Source: Actinomycetaceae bacterium TAE3-ERU4 (GTDB taxonomy: Bacteria; Actinomycetota; Actinomycetes; Actinomycetales; Actinomycetaceae). Taken from it: a stretch of 64,000 bases of DNA. A program made the position numbers and the translations under genes. Positions within the stretch are counted from its first letter, which is position 1, and each line of letters begins with the position of its first letter. Under the pieces are notes generated by a model. It was not told where the DNA came from. It saw only the letters and a program-made list of their open reading frames with translations, and ran no database searches. Location: contig JAHUUJ010000005.1 of assembly GCA_019218365.1 (NCBI GenBank), forward strand, positions 62,001-126,000, in the 5' to 3' direction. Positions 37,785-47,714 of the stretch are shown here, one piece after another.

Positions 37785-38531
37785 TTAAGATATTTTTTGT
37801 GCCTGCCAAACCATGGTTATGTAAGGAAGGTTAAGCATATTATCTGGAGGAATACAAAGATGCTTTTCCAAATACCAGTTGAGGTTAGTTTGCATCCGTT
37901 TACGCCCCGCACTAGACGCCCGTAAATATGACGAACGGGTCCGTCCCAAACGCATAATTTCTTCAGGTTTACTAGGACAATCCCAATGCTGAATAGTCAA
38001 ACTGGGAACAGTAAATCCATCCCCCAATAAGGGGGGTGAAGCCAAATGGTGGACATCTCCAGAACGCATAATCCTACTGAGCCTTTTTACCCAGGGGATT
38101 CTTACATCTAGCTGATTAAAAATTATCCATACCGTAGCCCCAGGAAGTAAGACACGCTCTAGCTCAAGGCTTACTTTAAGTTCATCCATCCAATGCCAAG
38201 ATTGAGCAAAAACCGCAGCTTGCAAAAAAGTGGAATAAAGCCCCGTTGATTCTGCCTGATTAGGCAAAATTTCCAGATTCGGAGCAGAAATCTTCCCCAG
38301 TTCCTGACGCATAGAACATGCTGGTTCCACTGCCCAAACCGTGAGGGGATTGCGGCAATCTGCCAGCAACTGGCGAGAAAGTTTTCCCGTTCCCGCTCCG
38401 ATATCGGCTATTTGTAATTCTTTCATCGGAGTGAGAGAAGTTGCCTGGCGCAAAATATCAGCAATTACTTCAGGCGGGTACTCCGGGCGGCTCCTGTCAT
38501 AATCAGGAGCCTCAAATTCATATGGATTCAT
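37785..38531 (-). CDS. Class I SAM-dependent methyltransferase
   Basis: Protein of about 248 residues. SAM-binding motif I is IADIGAGTGKLSRQLL, followed by AVEPACSMRQEL (motif II acidic residue) and a WHWMD motif typical of the Methyltransf_11 / trans-aconitate-like group. The N-terminus FEAPDYDRSRPEYPPEV is the usual start of this group. I choose the ATG at 38531 because the alternative TTG at 38561 lies inside the rho terminator hairpin. Substrate unknown. It follows rho on the same strand but beyond that terminator. Confidence 0.8.
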   Translation of the reverse strand: MNPYEFEAPDYDRSRPEYPPEVIADILRQATSLTPMKELQIADIGAGTGKLSRQLLADCRNPLTVWAVEPACSMRQELGKISAPNLEILPNQAESTGLYSTFLQAAVFAQSWHWMDELKVSLELERVLLPGATVWIIFNQLDVRIPWVKRLSRIMRSGDVHHLASPPLLGDGFTVPSLTIQHWDCPSKPEEIMRLGRTRSSYLRASSAGRKRMQTNLNWYLEKHLCIPPDNMLNLPYITMVWQAQKIS

Positions 38532-38541
38532 AAGCAGGTTT

Positions 38542-38576
38542 AAAAAGGGGCGGCCAAGCAATTGCTGACCGCCCCT
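38542..38576 (-). terminator. Rho-independent terminator after the rho gene
   Basis: On the minus strand AGGGGCGGTCAGC pairs with GCTTGGCCGCCCCT (one bulged or mismatched pair) over loop AATT, followed by TTTTT. This is a textbook intrinsic terminator, 12 bases after the rho stop codon. Confidence 0.9.
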
Positions 38577-38587
38577 CCTATATAGGA

Positions 38588-40438
38588 TTATTCGCTAGGG
38601 CTACCCTTAGCAATACGCATCAAGAATTCGGCATTCGAAGCCGATTCCTTCAGACGTGAAAGCACCAATTCGGCAGCTTCCTGAGTTTCCAAGGAACCGA
38701 GTACACGACGCAGTTTCCAAAGAATCTGCAATTCCTGCTGACTAAAGAGCGTCTCCTCACGACGCGTACCTGAAGCGTTGATATCAACAGCAGGGAAGAT
38801 ACGACGATCAGCCAACTGGCGGGAGAGGCGAAGCTCCATGTTACCCGTCCCCTTGAACTCTTCGAAGATGACCTCGTCCATCTTAGATCCAGTCTCAATC
38901 AAAGCGGTTGCCAAAATAGTCAGCGATCCACCGCCTTCGATATTACGGGCAGCTCCGAAGAACTTCTTGGGTGGGTAGAGAGCCGAGGCGTCTACACCAC
39001 CGGAAAGGATACGACCCGAAGCGGGGGCAGCCAGGTTGTAAGCACGTCCCAAACGAGTAATTGAGTCAAGCAGAACCACAACATCTTGACCCAGCTCTAC
39101 CAAACGCTTGGCACGTTCAATTGCCAGCTCTGCAACTACGGTGTGATCCGAAGCAGGACGGTCGAAGGTAGAAGCAATTACCTCGCCGCGCACGGTACGT
39201 TGCATATCGGTAACTTCTTCTGGACGCTCATCAACCAGAACCACCATCAGATGAACCTCTGGGTTATTAACCGCAATAGCATTGGCAATCTGCTGCATGA
39301 TAATTGTCTTACCGGCCTTTGGCGGCGAAACAATCAAACCACGCTGTCCCTTACCAATTGGGGCAACCAAGTCAATTACACGCGGAGTCAATGCCTTCGC
39401 AGTAGTTTCCAAGCGCAACTGTTCATTGGGGTAAAGAGGAACTAATTTATTGAATTCAACTCGCTGCGCGGCTTGCTCTATGGTCATTCCGTTAATCGCA
39501 TCAAGACGAACTAGTGCGTTATATTTCTGTCGAGAACGTTCCCCCTCTACCGGAGGACGAACCATTCCCTGCACTGCGTCACCAGCCCGCAGACCGTATC
39601 GGCGCACCTGTCCCAAAGTCACGTAAACGTCATTCGGACCCGGTAGATAGCCTGAAGTACGAACAAACGCATGGTTATCCTGAACATCCAGGATACCGGC
39701 AATTGGTAATAGGTCTTCGCGTTCTTCCTCACGTGAGTTATTCGAGGAATTAGAATCCTCGTCTCGCGAGTTCCGTCCCTGACGTCGATTATTCTTCTGC
39801 CCGCGTCCGCGGCGACGACGTCCTCCACGTTCATCATCATCGTCACGAGAACGACTCTGACCGCCCTCGGGCAAGGCAATGTTATCTAGGCCCTCGGGAA
39901 CCTTACGTTCGGTTTCAGTCTCCGACTTAGCTTTATCTTGAGGTGCCTGTCCCAGCTCATCAAGCAAAGCTGCCTTCACGTCCAAAGGCTCACCGGCAGG
40001 AGCCGTGGCCCTACGGCGCCCACGTCCGCGCCCGCGACCTCGCTCAGGTCGTTCAGAATTATCAGAGGAGTCTTCTGTTTGAGATTCCTGACGCTCATTT
40101 TCGTTTCCGTCCCGCGCCGGGCGAGGCCGCCGAGCTGAAGAATCACGACGGTCACGACCACGGCGAGAGGACTTAGAACCAGACTCTTCAGAGACTTCTT
40201 CATTTCCCCGAGAATCAGAAGAAGCCGAAGGCTTAGATTCATCCTCGACAACAGCCACGCCATCAGATGAGCTACGGTGCTCCTGCGTTCCTCGCGCCTG
40301 CCGAATTAAATTGATTAAGTCGGGACGACGTGTCTTATCTGGCACGTCCAGGCCCATTTCTTCAGCTAGTGCACGCAAATCGGCTACGCGCAGAGTTGAT
40401 AAAGGGCCACTCTTAGTTTTTTTGTCTGAGTCGCTCAC
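38588..40438 (-). CDS. rho: Transcription termination factor Rho
   Basis: Hexameric RNA helicase that ends transcription. The 616-residue protein has an N-terminal Rho_N (SAP-like) domain (about 15-50), a long disordered Arg/Asp/Ser-rich insert (about 50-240) typical of actinobacterial Rho, a cold-shock-like RNA-binding domain (about 245-325), then the RecA-like ATPase with P-loop SPPKAGKT and the R-loop/Q-loop region. The start is GTG with AAGGAAG just upstream. Its own mRNA ends at a strong intrinsic terminator. Confidence 0.97.
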   Translation of the reverse strand: MSDSDKKTKSGPLSTLRVADLRALAEEMGLDVPDKTRRPDLINLIRQARGTQEHRSSSDGVAVVEDESKPSASSDSRGNEEVSEESGSKSSRRGRDRRDSSARRPRPARDGNENERQESQTEDSSDNSERPERGRGRGRGRRRATAPAGEPLDVKAALLDELGQAPQDKAKSETETERKVPEGLDNIALPEGGQSRSRDDDDERGGRRRRGRGQKNNRRQGRNSRDEDSNSSNNSREEEREDLLPIAGILDVQDNHAFVRTSGYLPGPNDVYVTLGQVRRYGLRAGDAVQGMVRPPVEGERSRQKYNALVRLDAINGMTIEQAAQRVEFNKLVPLYPNEQLRLETTAKALTPRVIDLVAPIGKGQRGLIVSPPKAGKTIIMQQIANAIAVNNPEVHLMVVLVDERPEEVTDMQRTVRGEVIASTFDRPASDHTVVAELAIERAKRLVELGQDVVVLLDSITRLGRAYNLAAPASGRILSGGVDASALYPPKKFFGAARNIEGGGSLTILATALIETGSKMDEVIFEEFKGTGNMELRLSRQLADRRIFPAVDINASGTRREETLFSQQELQILWKLRRVLGSLETQEAAELVLSRLKESASNAEFLMRIAKGSPSE

Positions 40439-40585
40439 AAGCTTCCTTACATTTGAAATCCCTAAAAGGGCTGGAATTCTTTTGCCACATTCACTGGGCG
40501 GAGAGAGTCTGAAATTAGACTAAATCCTGCACAACATGACAGGAAAATCGGCCATCAAGACCGCTTCTTAAAATGTATCAGCTTT

Positions 40586-41515
40586 CTAGGAAACTGTCAC
40601 TATTTGTGCGCCTGTTAAGGAAATCTCAAAGACTTCCACCGCCCATCCAGCTTCTCGGGCGTCAGCCAAAACAGTTTCCTCCAGCTTACCCATTACAGCC
40701 ACGGTGGCCCCAAAACCAGGCATAAAAGCGCCGTACCCAAGTTGCGATAACCAATCAATCATTGCCACACTGGCACCGCAATGCTCCCGCAATATATCCC
40801 GCACGTACAAGTCCTCGGCCAAGATAGACGAAGATAGCGCTCCATTGTCATTGCCCAAGGAAAAACCCAGATAGGTTGCCTTAGAAATTAGCTGAGATAC
40901 TTCAAGTGCTGAAAAATCTGCGTGCACTAAAGCATTTTTAACCCCCGCCAAAGAGACTTCAAACCTTGGCACAAAACAGGTAAAACACATGTTTTCAGCC
41001 TTAGATTCAGGCGAAGAATAAGAAACATACTCCCCATTTTGATATCCGATAATTCCCCCGTCTAAGGCAGTTTTTACCGGACCAAAAGTATCAATTAAAT
41101 CCGCGGTACAGCGGGCGCAAAAAGAGTCATCTAGTAACTCTGCAGGAGTAATTAAAGCCCGCAAAATAGTAATTGCACAAGCAATCTCGACAGCTTGATC
41201 ACCAAAACCACGCGAGAGTGCAAACCCGTGGTTAAGTTCAATACGGAATCCCGGCTGAGGAGCCTCCAGAGCTTCTAAAAGCTGACGAATAGCACGTAGC
41301 ACCACATGCTCTTCACCAAAACGTGTAGTTCGCTTCCCATCAGTTACAATTACTTCGCTTTCCCCTACGATTGCACGGGCCCGCACCCGAGTACGAGCTT
41401 CGAGCGCAATTCCTAGCCCAAATCCTGATTCAGGTAATCCCCCCAGGGAACCGAGGCCAGCAAAAACCGCCGGCACACTCGCCGACACGTAGGAAGATTC
41501 AAAGCGTAAACTCAT
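40586..41515 (-). CDS. Homoserine kinase-like GHMP protein with eroded active-site motifs
   Basis: Protein of 309 residues in the place where actinobacteria carry thrB (argS-lysA-hom-thrC-thrB-rho). The overall GHMP fold is recognisable: SVPAVFAGLGSLGG near the start (canonical form VPATSANLGPGFD), an ATP-loop region LSRGFGDQAVE (about 100-110; canonical RGLGSSAAA), and a C-terminal glycine motif PGFGATVAV (canonical SGAGPT). All three motifs lack key residues: the Ser-Ser of the phosphate loop is Asp-Gln, its proline is Ala, and the third motif lost its Ser and Pro. ATG overlaps the lysA stop (ATGA). Catalytic activity as homoserine kinase looks unlikely; the frame is intact, so another role is possible. 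Confidence 0.6.
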   Translation of the reverse strand: MSLRFESSYVSASVPAVFAGLGSLGGLPESGFGLGIALEARTRVRARAIVGESEVIVTDGKRTTRFGEEHVVLRAIRQLLEALEAPQPGFRIELNHGFALSRGFGDQAVEIACAITILRALITPAELLDDSFCARCTADLIDTFGPVKTALDGGIIGYQNGEYVSYSSPESKAENMCFTCFVPRFEVSLAGVKNALVHADFSALEVSQLISKATYLGFSLGNDNGALSSSILAEDLYVRDILREHCGASVAMIDWLSQLGYGAFMPGFGATVAVMGKLEETVLADAREAGWAVEVFEISLTGAQIVTVS

Positions 41516-42915
41516 TTTTCGCTAACCAGCAAATCGCGTGCCCACAAATCTTCTTCACTCTCACGGCGAATATGTAGCCGTACTTGTCCAGCACCCACAC
41601 CTACTACAGCAGGACGGGGAACCAGATTGTAATTCGAAGCCATAGAGCTGCCATAAGCTCCGGTAACCGGAACTGCGAGAATATCACCACGTTGCAAATC
41701 TGCAGGTAAAGCCACATCACGCACCACTATATCGCCGCTTTCACAGTGCTTACCAACCACCCGTGAAAGACGTAAAGGTTCCCGCGAAACCCGATTAGCT
41801 AAAAGTGCCGTATAACTGGCTCCGTAAAGTGCCGGGCGAAGATTGTCAGACATTCCCCCATCAACCGACACATACGTGCGAGTAGTACCATCTTCCAGTG
41901 GAACTTCCTTAATCGAGCCGACTTGGTAAAGTGTCACACCAGCCGGACCAACGATAGAACGCCCCGGTTCGATAAGCACATGCGGCACCGACTCTTGTCG
42001 AGAAAGACAATATTCACGGATAGTCTGCGCCAGACGTGGGGCAAACTCAGCAGGCGATAAAGGAAGGGGATCAGATGGCAAATACCGTACACCGTACCCA
42101 CCTCCAAAATTGAGTTCAGGAACTTCCACTCCCGATTCCAAAAGCACCGATCGTAGCTTCAGCAGACGAAGTGCAGATTCTAAGAAAGCAGAAGGTGAAA
42201 GAATCTGTGAACCGATATGGCAATGCAAACCAAGAAAATTCAGGTGTTCATTAGCTGCGGCAGAACGCGCCGCCTGCTCAGCCTGGCCGGATGCCAAAGA
42301 AAGACCAAATTTTTGATCCTCGTGTGCTGTAGCAATAAAATCATGCCCCCCAGCGTGAACTCCTGTAGTCACACGTACCATAACGTTTGCACGTTTCCCT
42401 AAGCGAGCAGACACGTGTGAAAGACGTTCAACCTCTTCCAGGGAATCAACATAAATATGTGCCACATCATGAGAAATAGCCAGTTCCAGCTCAGCATCAG
42501 ATTTATTGTTCCCGTGAAGCCCTAACTGAGCCCCAACAGCTCCTGCTCGTAGCGCTAAACCAAGTTCCCCCGCAGTTGCGGTATCTAAACTTAATCCAGC
42601 ATCCAACGCAAGTTTGATTGCATATCCCGAAGCAAAAGCCTTAGTAGCATAGGAAACGGTCGCCCCCGACATCCCATAGCCTTCCCAGAAAGACTCCGCC
42701 ATAGCACTTACCCAAACGGTAGCACGACCGAAAAAATCGTCCTCGTCCAGGACATACAGGGGAGAACCAAACTGAGAAAGCAAATCCGAAGCGCTGAAAT
42801 TCCCAAAGCGAAGCTCTCCTTCTTCCCCGCGAGTTACCGACCAGGGCCAAAAAGCACTTACTTCACCAGGCTCACAACAAGCTAGCTTTGAAAGTTGTGA
42901 AAGCGACCGATCCAT
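41512..42915 (-). CDS. lysA: Diaminopimelate decarboxylase
   Basis: PLP enzyme of 467 residues that makes lysine from meso-diaminopimelate, the last lysine step. The PLP lysine is in YATKAFAS, followed by HCHIGSQI, the phosphate-binding NFGGGYGVRY, and the dimer-partner Cys in the CESGD motif (KHCESGDIVV). Length and order are normal. It lies four bases after argS and overlaps the thrB-like gene. Confidence 0.96.
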   Translation of the reverse strand: MDRSLSQLSKLACCEPGEVSAFWPWSVTRGEEGELRFGNFSASDLLSQFGSPLYVLDEDDFFGRATVWVSAMAESFWEGYGMSGATVSYATKAFASGYAIKLALDAGLSLDTATAGELGLALRAGAVGAQLGLHGNNKSDAELELAISHDVAHIYVDSLEEVERLSHVSARLGKRANVMVRVTTGVHAGGHDFIATAHEDQKFGLSLASGQAEQAARSAAANEHLNFLGLHCHIGSQILSPSAFLESALRLLKLRSVLLESGVEVPELNFGGGYGVRYLPSDPLPLSPAEFAPRLAQTIREYCLSRQESVPHVLIEPGRSIVGPAGVTLYQVGSIKEVPLEDGTTRTYVSVDGGMSDNLRPALYGASYTALLANRVSREPLRLSRVVGKHCESGDIVVRDVALPADLQRGDILAVPVTGAYGSSMASNYNLVPRPAVVGVGAGQVRLHIRRESEEDLWARDLLVSEK

Positions 42916-42919
42916 CTAG

Positions 42920-44599
42920 TTACATCCTCTCTGGGGCACTGACACCTAATAGATCCAAACCTGTTGCCAGAACCTGAGTAACTGCATCGTTAAGCCACAG
43001 TCGAGCCACGTGCTGCGAGGTAACTTCCTCACCCGCGCGAGGAGCAACACGGCATTTGCCGTACCAAGCGTGATAGGCAGCCGCCAAAGTCTCCAGATAA
43101 CGAGCAACTCGATGCTGTTCGCGCAGGGATGCAGACTGAGCAACAATCTCGGGGAAACGCGCCAATTCACCCAAAAGCGCAGAATCAGCCTCGGAGTCCA
43201 ACTGCGAAGGATCAAAACCGTCTTCCCGTTTTACTCCAGCTTCACGCGCATTTCGAGCTACGTTGCAGGTACGTGCGTGTGCATATTGCACGTAATAGAC
43301 AGGATTCTCATTCGAGGCAGAAGCCAACAAATCTAAATCTATGTCCAAAGCCGAGTCCATCGAAGAACGGGCCAATGCATAACGCGCTGCGTCCTTTCCA
43401 ACTGCCTCAACTAAATCATCTAGAGTAACGATTGTGCCCGCACGCTTAGACATCCGCACCGGTGTACCGTTCTTCATCAAATTCACCATCTGTCCGATGA
43501 TAATTTGTAGATTCTTCCCCGGTTCATCACCAAAAGCGGCGCACATCGCATACATTCGTCCGATATATCCATGGTGATCAGCACCCAGCAGATAAATAGC
43601 GGAATCCGCGCCACGTTCACGCTTATTCAGGTAATAGGCAATATCGCCACTGAAATAGGCTGCTTGACCATCAGACTTGATAATTACGCGGTCTTTATCA
43701 TCGCCGAAGTCAGTGGTTCGCAACCATGTTGCGCCATCGACACGCATGATTACTCCGCGCTCATCAAGATGCTCAATTGCCTTATCTACCGCACCGGAAT
43801 CATGCAGGGTCTGTTCGTGGAAGAAAACATCAAAATCAACACCGAAATCATGCAGATTTTGCTTAATGTCAGCAAACATTAGCTCCACGCCCATAGCTCG
43901 GAATACTTCGAGAGCTGCCGAATCTTCCAGACCGCGTGGGTCTGCCTCCCCATTACGCTCACATTCATCAACGATTTTTTGGGCAATTTCATGGATGTAC
44001 TGACCACCATACCCGTCCTCAGGAACTTCCTGTCCACGAGCTACCGCCAACAGCGACGCAGCAAAACGATCAATCTGCGAACCATGGTCATTAAAGTAAT
44101 ACTCTCGCGTGACCTCGGCCCCGCTCGCCTTGAAAATACGCGCCAAAGAATCACCGACTGCAGCCCATCGTGCACCTCCTAAGTGGACAGGACCGGTGGG
44201 ATTAGCCGAAACATATTCCAAATTGATGTGCTCACCAGAGAGCGTCTCATTAGAACCGTAAGAACCGGCGGCATCAATAATCGTACGTGCCAGTTCACCG
44301 GCAGAAGCGGCAGATAGGCGGATATTGATAAAACCAGGGCCGGCAACTTCGGCAGAATCTATTCCCTCCTGCTCGGATAGCTTTCCAACCAGCAAAGTAG
44401 CAAAATCACGTGGCGGCATCCCCGCCTTCTTTGCAAGCTGCATAGCTACGTTAGTTGCCCAATCACCGTGTTCGCGCACACGTGGACGTTCAACCCGAAC
44501 GGTGTCAGGAAGATCCTCAGAAGCCAGCTCAATTTGAGAGGAGCTAACTAAATCATGCAAAATTTTTAAAATTAACTGTGAAAGTTCCGAAGGTGTCAT
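42920..44599 (-). CDS. argS: Arginine-tRNA ligase
   Basis: Class I synthetase of 559 residues. The N-terminal Add-1 domain (1-110) precedes the HIGH-type motif in [16 protein letters not shown], and the KMSKS-type loop is RMSKRAGT, followed by the DALR anticodon-binding domain. First gene of the argS-lysA-thrB-like operon. Divergent from the tRNA-Arg gene at 44716. Confidence 0.97.
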   Translation of the reverse strand: MTPSELSQLILKILHDLVSSSQIELASEDLPDTVRVERPRVREHGDWATNVAMQLAKKAGMPPRDFATLLVGKLSEQEGIDSAEVAGPGFINIRLSAASAGELARTIIDAAGSYGSNETLSGEHINLEYVSANPTGPVHLGGARWAAVGDSLARIFKASGAEVTREYYFNDHGSQIDRFAASLLAVARGQEVPEDGYGGQYIHEIAQKIVDECERNGEADPRGLEDSAALEVFRAMGVELMFADIKQNLHDFGVDFDVFFHEQTLHDSGAVDKAIEHLDERGVIMRVDGATWLRTTDFGDDKDRVIIKSDGQAAYFSGDIAYYLNKRERGADSAIYLLGADHHGYIGRMYAMCAAFGDEPGKNLQIIIGQMVNLMKNGTPVRMSKRAGTIVTLDDLVEAVGKDAARYALARSSMDSALDIDLDLLASASNENPVYYVQYAHARTCNVARNAREAGVKREDGFDPSQLDSEADSALLGELARFPEIVAQSASLREQHRVARYLETLAAAYHAWYGKCRVAPRAGEEVTSQHVARLWLNDAVTQVLATGLDLLGVSAPERM

Positions 44600-44677
44600 A
44601 AGGAAAGATTAACAACCAACGGAGAAAAAAACGAAATAACGCACCGAACGTGAACTAGGACAAAGTTAAGAATTGAA

Positions 44678-44706
44678 TCAACACAAGCGTCTCGATCTGC
44701 TATAAT
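44678..44706 (+). promoter_or_regulatory. Promoter of tRNA-Arg
   Basis: TCAACA (44678-44683), a 17-base spacer and a consensus TATAAT (44701-44706). Nine bases separate the -10 box from the mature tRNA 5' end. Strong housekeeping promoter. Confidence 0.75.
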
Positions 44707-44715
44707 CATCAAGTT

Positions 44716-44788
44716 GCCCCGATAGCTCAGTGGATAGAGCGTTCGCCTCCGGAGCGAAAGGTCGCAGGTTCGAATCCTGTTCGGGGTG
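44716..44788 (+). tRNA. tRNA-Arg (anticodon CCG)
   Basis: 73-nt cloverleaf: acceptor GCCCCGA with TCGGGGT (a G-U pair at position 1), anticodon stem TTCGC/GCGAA around CTCCGGA, giving CCG, which reads CGG; T arm GCAGG/CCTGT. Discriminator G; CCA not encoded. Divergent neighbour of argS. Confidence 0.97.
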
Positions 44789-44807
44789 CTTTTCTTACCC
44801 TTTTCGC

Positions 44808-45650
44808 CTAGGGACGTAAGGATAAAGCTATGTCCGGAGCATCAGTAATTACTGCATCAACTCGTTTAGCGCGTGAAGAATCTGCATTCAGCAACGAATC
44901 TAACTCAGCAGCTTCATTAATTGTCCAAGCCTGTACCTGAAAATCTGCCGCATGCACAAAAGAATTAAAGCGATCTCCCACGACCGGAATCCTATCTTTG
45001 AAACGCAATGGAACTTGAGCAGCTACCACAGATTCATCTTCGCGCCCTAAAATAAGGCGACGCAAACGAGAACGCTCAGCTTTGTCAACGACCAAGGCAT
45101 CTTCTTCATCACGTATTTTACCGAGAAAATATGTCCCGCTTAAAGCGCGTAAAATCTCAAACGGAGAAAGTGAGGTAGCTACCTTCCCGGCGAACAAAGA
45201 ACGTATACGAAGCATCCGCCGATGAGAAAAAGAAGCGATACAAACTCGGTCCTGAGCACCACCGGAAATTATCGCCTTTACCAGGGAATCTACTACTGCA
45301 TTCTCCTTGGCATCAATATTGAATACCATCTCTGGGAAAGCCTGGAGCATATCATCTAAACGAACTAAACGAGAGCCGTCCTTTAGCTCAATCTTAGAAG
45401 CCTCCTCCCAGGTCAAAGAAGAAAGCAAATCGAGCCGACCACAAACCGCATATAGATTTGGGTCATGCAGTAAGACGGCTACCCCATCTTTAGTAGCGCG
45501 CACGTCAGTCTCAATTACGTCCACCCCCATCTGGGAGGCGTTTTGCATAGTCAGTAAAGAATTTTGTAGCCCAAGCTCGGCTCCCCCTCGATGAGCAACC
45601 ACTAAGGGACGAGGAGAAAGTTTCCACTCACGCGGCGCAAGGCGAGACAT
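44808..45650 (-). CDS. Glycerophosphodiester phosphodiesterase family protein
   Basis: TIM-barrel enzyme of 280 residues; the family hydrolyses glycerophosphodiesters to glycerol-3-phosphate and an alcohol. Catalytic residues are visible: His20-Arg21 in AHRGG, Glu25, Glu47 and Asp49 in VIETDVR, and His62 in LLHDPN. There is no signal peptide, so it probably acts in the cytoplasm. I choose the ATG at 45650 because AGGAG lies five bases upstream; the open frame starts six codons earlier. It begins eight bases after the M23 peptidase stop, whose stop codon overlaps this ribosome site. Confidence 0.9.
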   Translation of the reverse strand: MSRLAPREWKLSPRPLVVAHRGGAELGLQNSLLTMQNASQMGVDVIETDVRATKDGVAVLLHDPNLYAVCGRLDLLSSLTWEEASKIELKDGSRLVRLDDMLQAFPEMVFNIDAKENAVVDSLVKAIISGGAQDRVCIASFSHRRMLRIRSLFAGKVATSLSPFEILRALSGTYFLGKIRDEEDALVVDKAERSRLRRLILGREDESVVAAQVPLRFKDRIPVVGDRFNSFVHAADFQVQAWTINEAAELDSLLNADSSRAKRVDAVITDAPDIALSLRP

Positions 45651-45658
45651 ATTATCTC

Positions 45659-46561
45659 CTAAGAACAACCGTGAGCTGAATTGTAATCAGCGATATACTG
45701 GGCGCCTTTAGAACGCATCCAGTTTAAAGGCTCAACCGCCGAAGTAGGATTGCTGTCACGCCCTCCCGGATGAACTTCAAAGTGAAGATGCGGACCGGTC
45801 GAATTACCGGTTGAACCTAACCGACCAATCATCTGTCCGGCATTTACTTTATCTCCCGCTCGCAGTGGCGAAGAACCTGAAATCATGTGCCCGTAAACAG
45901 TGGTGGCATTTAGGTTTTCATGATAAATCTCAACGGAATACCCGAGGCCGCTATCCCAGCCTACACGCAATACCTCACCCGCGGCCGCAGAATGGATGGG
46001 AGTTCCCGAAGCCCCGGACATATCCACTCCAGCGTGCAACATGTATATCCCCAAAACGGGGTTTACACGCATTCCAAATTTAGAAGCCAAGGTGTACTGC
46101 CCTTTATCAAGAGGCCAGAGTAAAGTCTTATCAGATTTTTCGAACTCTTCTGGAGACGTTAACGCCGTACGCACCCCATTAGCTGAAGCAGTAAATTTCA
46201 AACAAGCGTCATCGGTCTTAATCTGCTGCCTAATAGCAGCACGAGTGACCGCTGCTGGACGTTCTCGAAGAGCCTGCGCTTCTGGAGCCTGAACTTGAGT
46301 TGGAAGATCTTCCAGCAAAGAAGAAGATCGTGTCCATCCATCAGCAGCTTGCGCATTATGGGGAGAAAGAAAACCAGAGACAGGAACCGCAACCGTAGTC
46401 AAGGCAAGTGCCGTTACAGCCAAGCCACGAACTCCGGTACGCCAAGATTTAGAAGCAGCGCGCTGTGCTTTTAGGCTCCTAGCTGAGATAGAAGACTCAA
46501 CTACGCGCTGAGCGCGACGTGAAGGCAGGGTAAGACGCCCCTCGTCTTTTAACTCAGTCAC
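45659..46561 (-). CDS. M23-family peptidoglycan endopeptidase (LytM type)
   Basis: Secreted or membrane-anchored metallopeptidase of 300 residues that cuts peptide cross-links in the wall. A basic N-terminal segment precedes one hydrophobic helix (about 45-63) followed by an AQA-type signal cleavage site. The LytM domain (about 165-275) has all zinc and catalytic residues: His176 and Asp180 (HAGVD), His225 (YGHM), and His258-x-His260 (HLHFEV). The start is GTG. It is followed closely by the phosphodiesterase gene. An alternative role as a degenerate amidase activator is unlikely because the zinc ligands are complete. Confidence 0.9.
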   Translation of the reverse strand: MTELKDEGRLTLPSRRAQRVVESSISARSLKAQRAASKSWRTGVRGLAVTALALTTVAVPVSGFLSPHNAQAADGWTRSSSLLEDLPTQVQAPEAQALRERPAAVTRAAIRQQIKTDDACLKFTASANGVRTALTSPEEFEKSDKTLLWPLDKGQYTLASKFGMRVNPVLGIYMLHAGVDMSGASGTPIHSAAAGEVLRVGWDSGLGYSVEIYHENLNATTVYGHMISGSSPLRAGDKVNAGQMIGRLGSTGNSTGPHLHFEVHPGGRDSNPTSAVEPLNWMRSKGAQYIADYNSAHGCS

Positions 46562-46655
46562 TAACGACTCTCCTAATCACTAACTCCAAAACATTTACCC
46601 CTATACTACTCCCCTACAGCGAGTCACTTCAAACAATAAGCTCAGAATCACTCAA

Positions 46656-47714
46656 TCAACGAGCCTCTTCTTTTTGCATCGTGTCACGGACTTCACCAAC
46701 CAGTTCCTCGATAATATCTTCAAGGAAGAGTACCCCCACGGGAGTTTTTCCCTCGGTAACCACCGCAATATGCGTTGCGGTAGCTTGCATTACTCGCAGC
46801 GCATCATCGACCTCAGCCTGCGCATCAACACGAGCTAAAGAACGAATTCGCCAAGACTCAACAGGTAAATTACGTTTAGCTTCCCCCGCCGGCAAGGAAG
46901 CATACAAAATATCCTTCACGTGCAAATAACCAACTAGATCCCCGTCATCCTCATCACGAACGAGGAAACGAGAAAAACCAGTACGACCTACTTCCTTTTC
47001 AATCTCCAAAGGTGTAGCAGTTTCTTCTACCGTCACAATTTTATCCAGAGGCACCATCGCTGAGCGTGCCGTTTCCGTAGAAAATTCAATGGTTGAAGAA
47101 ATTAATCCAACCTCGTCTTTTAGAACGCCTTCAGCTCGCGAAATCTCCACAATTGAAGCGACTTCTTCCAAGGTGAAAGTTGCCCCTACCTCAGACTTCG
47201 GCTCTACTCCCATCAAGCGCAGCAAACCATTAGCAAAACGATCTAAGAAACGGACAATCGGTCCAAACAAACGCTCTACTGCAACCAGCGCGGGAGCCAA
47301 AATCAAAATTGCCTGCTCCGGCATAGAAACAGAAATGTTCTTAGGAACCATCTCCCCAAAAACCACGTGTAAATAAACAACCAGCATCAAAGCGGCAGCG
47401 AATCCAAAAATATGCGAAGAAGCCGCGGGCATACCCAAGGCAACAAGCGGGCCTTCAACTAAATGCGCCAAAGCCGGTTCCGCCACAGCTCCAAGTCCCG
47501 TAGAGCAAAGAGTTACCCCTAGCTGCGCGGTAGCCAGCATGACCGAAACATGTTCGAGTGCCCACAGTGACAATTGTGCCCCGCGACGTCCCTGCTCAAC
47601 CATCGGCTCAATCTGCGCTCTTCTTGCCGACATTACAGCAAACTCAGCAGCCACGAAAAACGCGTTAGCAGCCAAAAGAAGAACTGTAATTACGATTCCT
47701 CCAAAAATGCTCAT
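46656..47714 (-). CDS. CNNM/CBS-domain membrane protein (hemolysin/CorC family), downstream copy
   Basis: Protein of 352 residues: DUF21/CNNM transmembrane domain (four helices, about 5-160, with VVFGEMVPKNISVSMPE) followed by a CBS pair (about 215-340, ending IIEELVGEVRD). The C-terminal CorC_HlyC domain is missing. These proteins are linked to magnesium or cobalt efflux; direct transport is shown for some homologues. The ATG overlaps the stop of the upstream paralogue by four bases, so both may form a heteromer. Confidence 0.88.
   Translation of the reverse strand: MSIFGGIVITVLLLAANAFFVAAEFAVMSARRAQIEPMVEQGRRGAQLSLWALEHVSVMLATAQLGVTLCSTGLGAVAEPALAHLVEGPLVALGMPAASSHIFGFAAALMLVVYLHVVFGEMVPKNISVSMPEQAILILAPALVAVERLFGPIVRFLDRFANGLLRLMGVEPKSEVGATFTLEEVASIVEISRAEGVLKDEVGLISSTIEFSTETARSAMVPLDKIVTVEETATPLEIEKEVGRTGFSRFLVRDEDDGDLVGYLHVKDILYASLPAGEAKRNLPVESWRIRSLARVDAQAEVDDALRVMQATATHIAVVTEGKTPVGVLFLEDIIEELVGEVRDTMQKEEAR

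Noticed and set aside
39086-40263. Frames opposite or overlapping rho (119, 86 and 95 codons)
   Set aside because: Shadows of the conserved Rho sequence and its Arg-rich insert.
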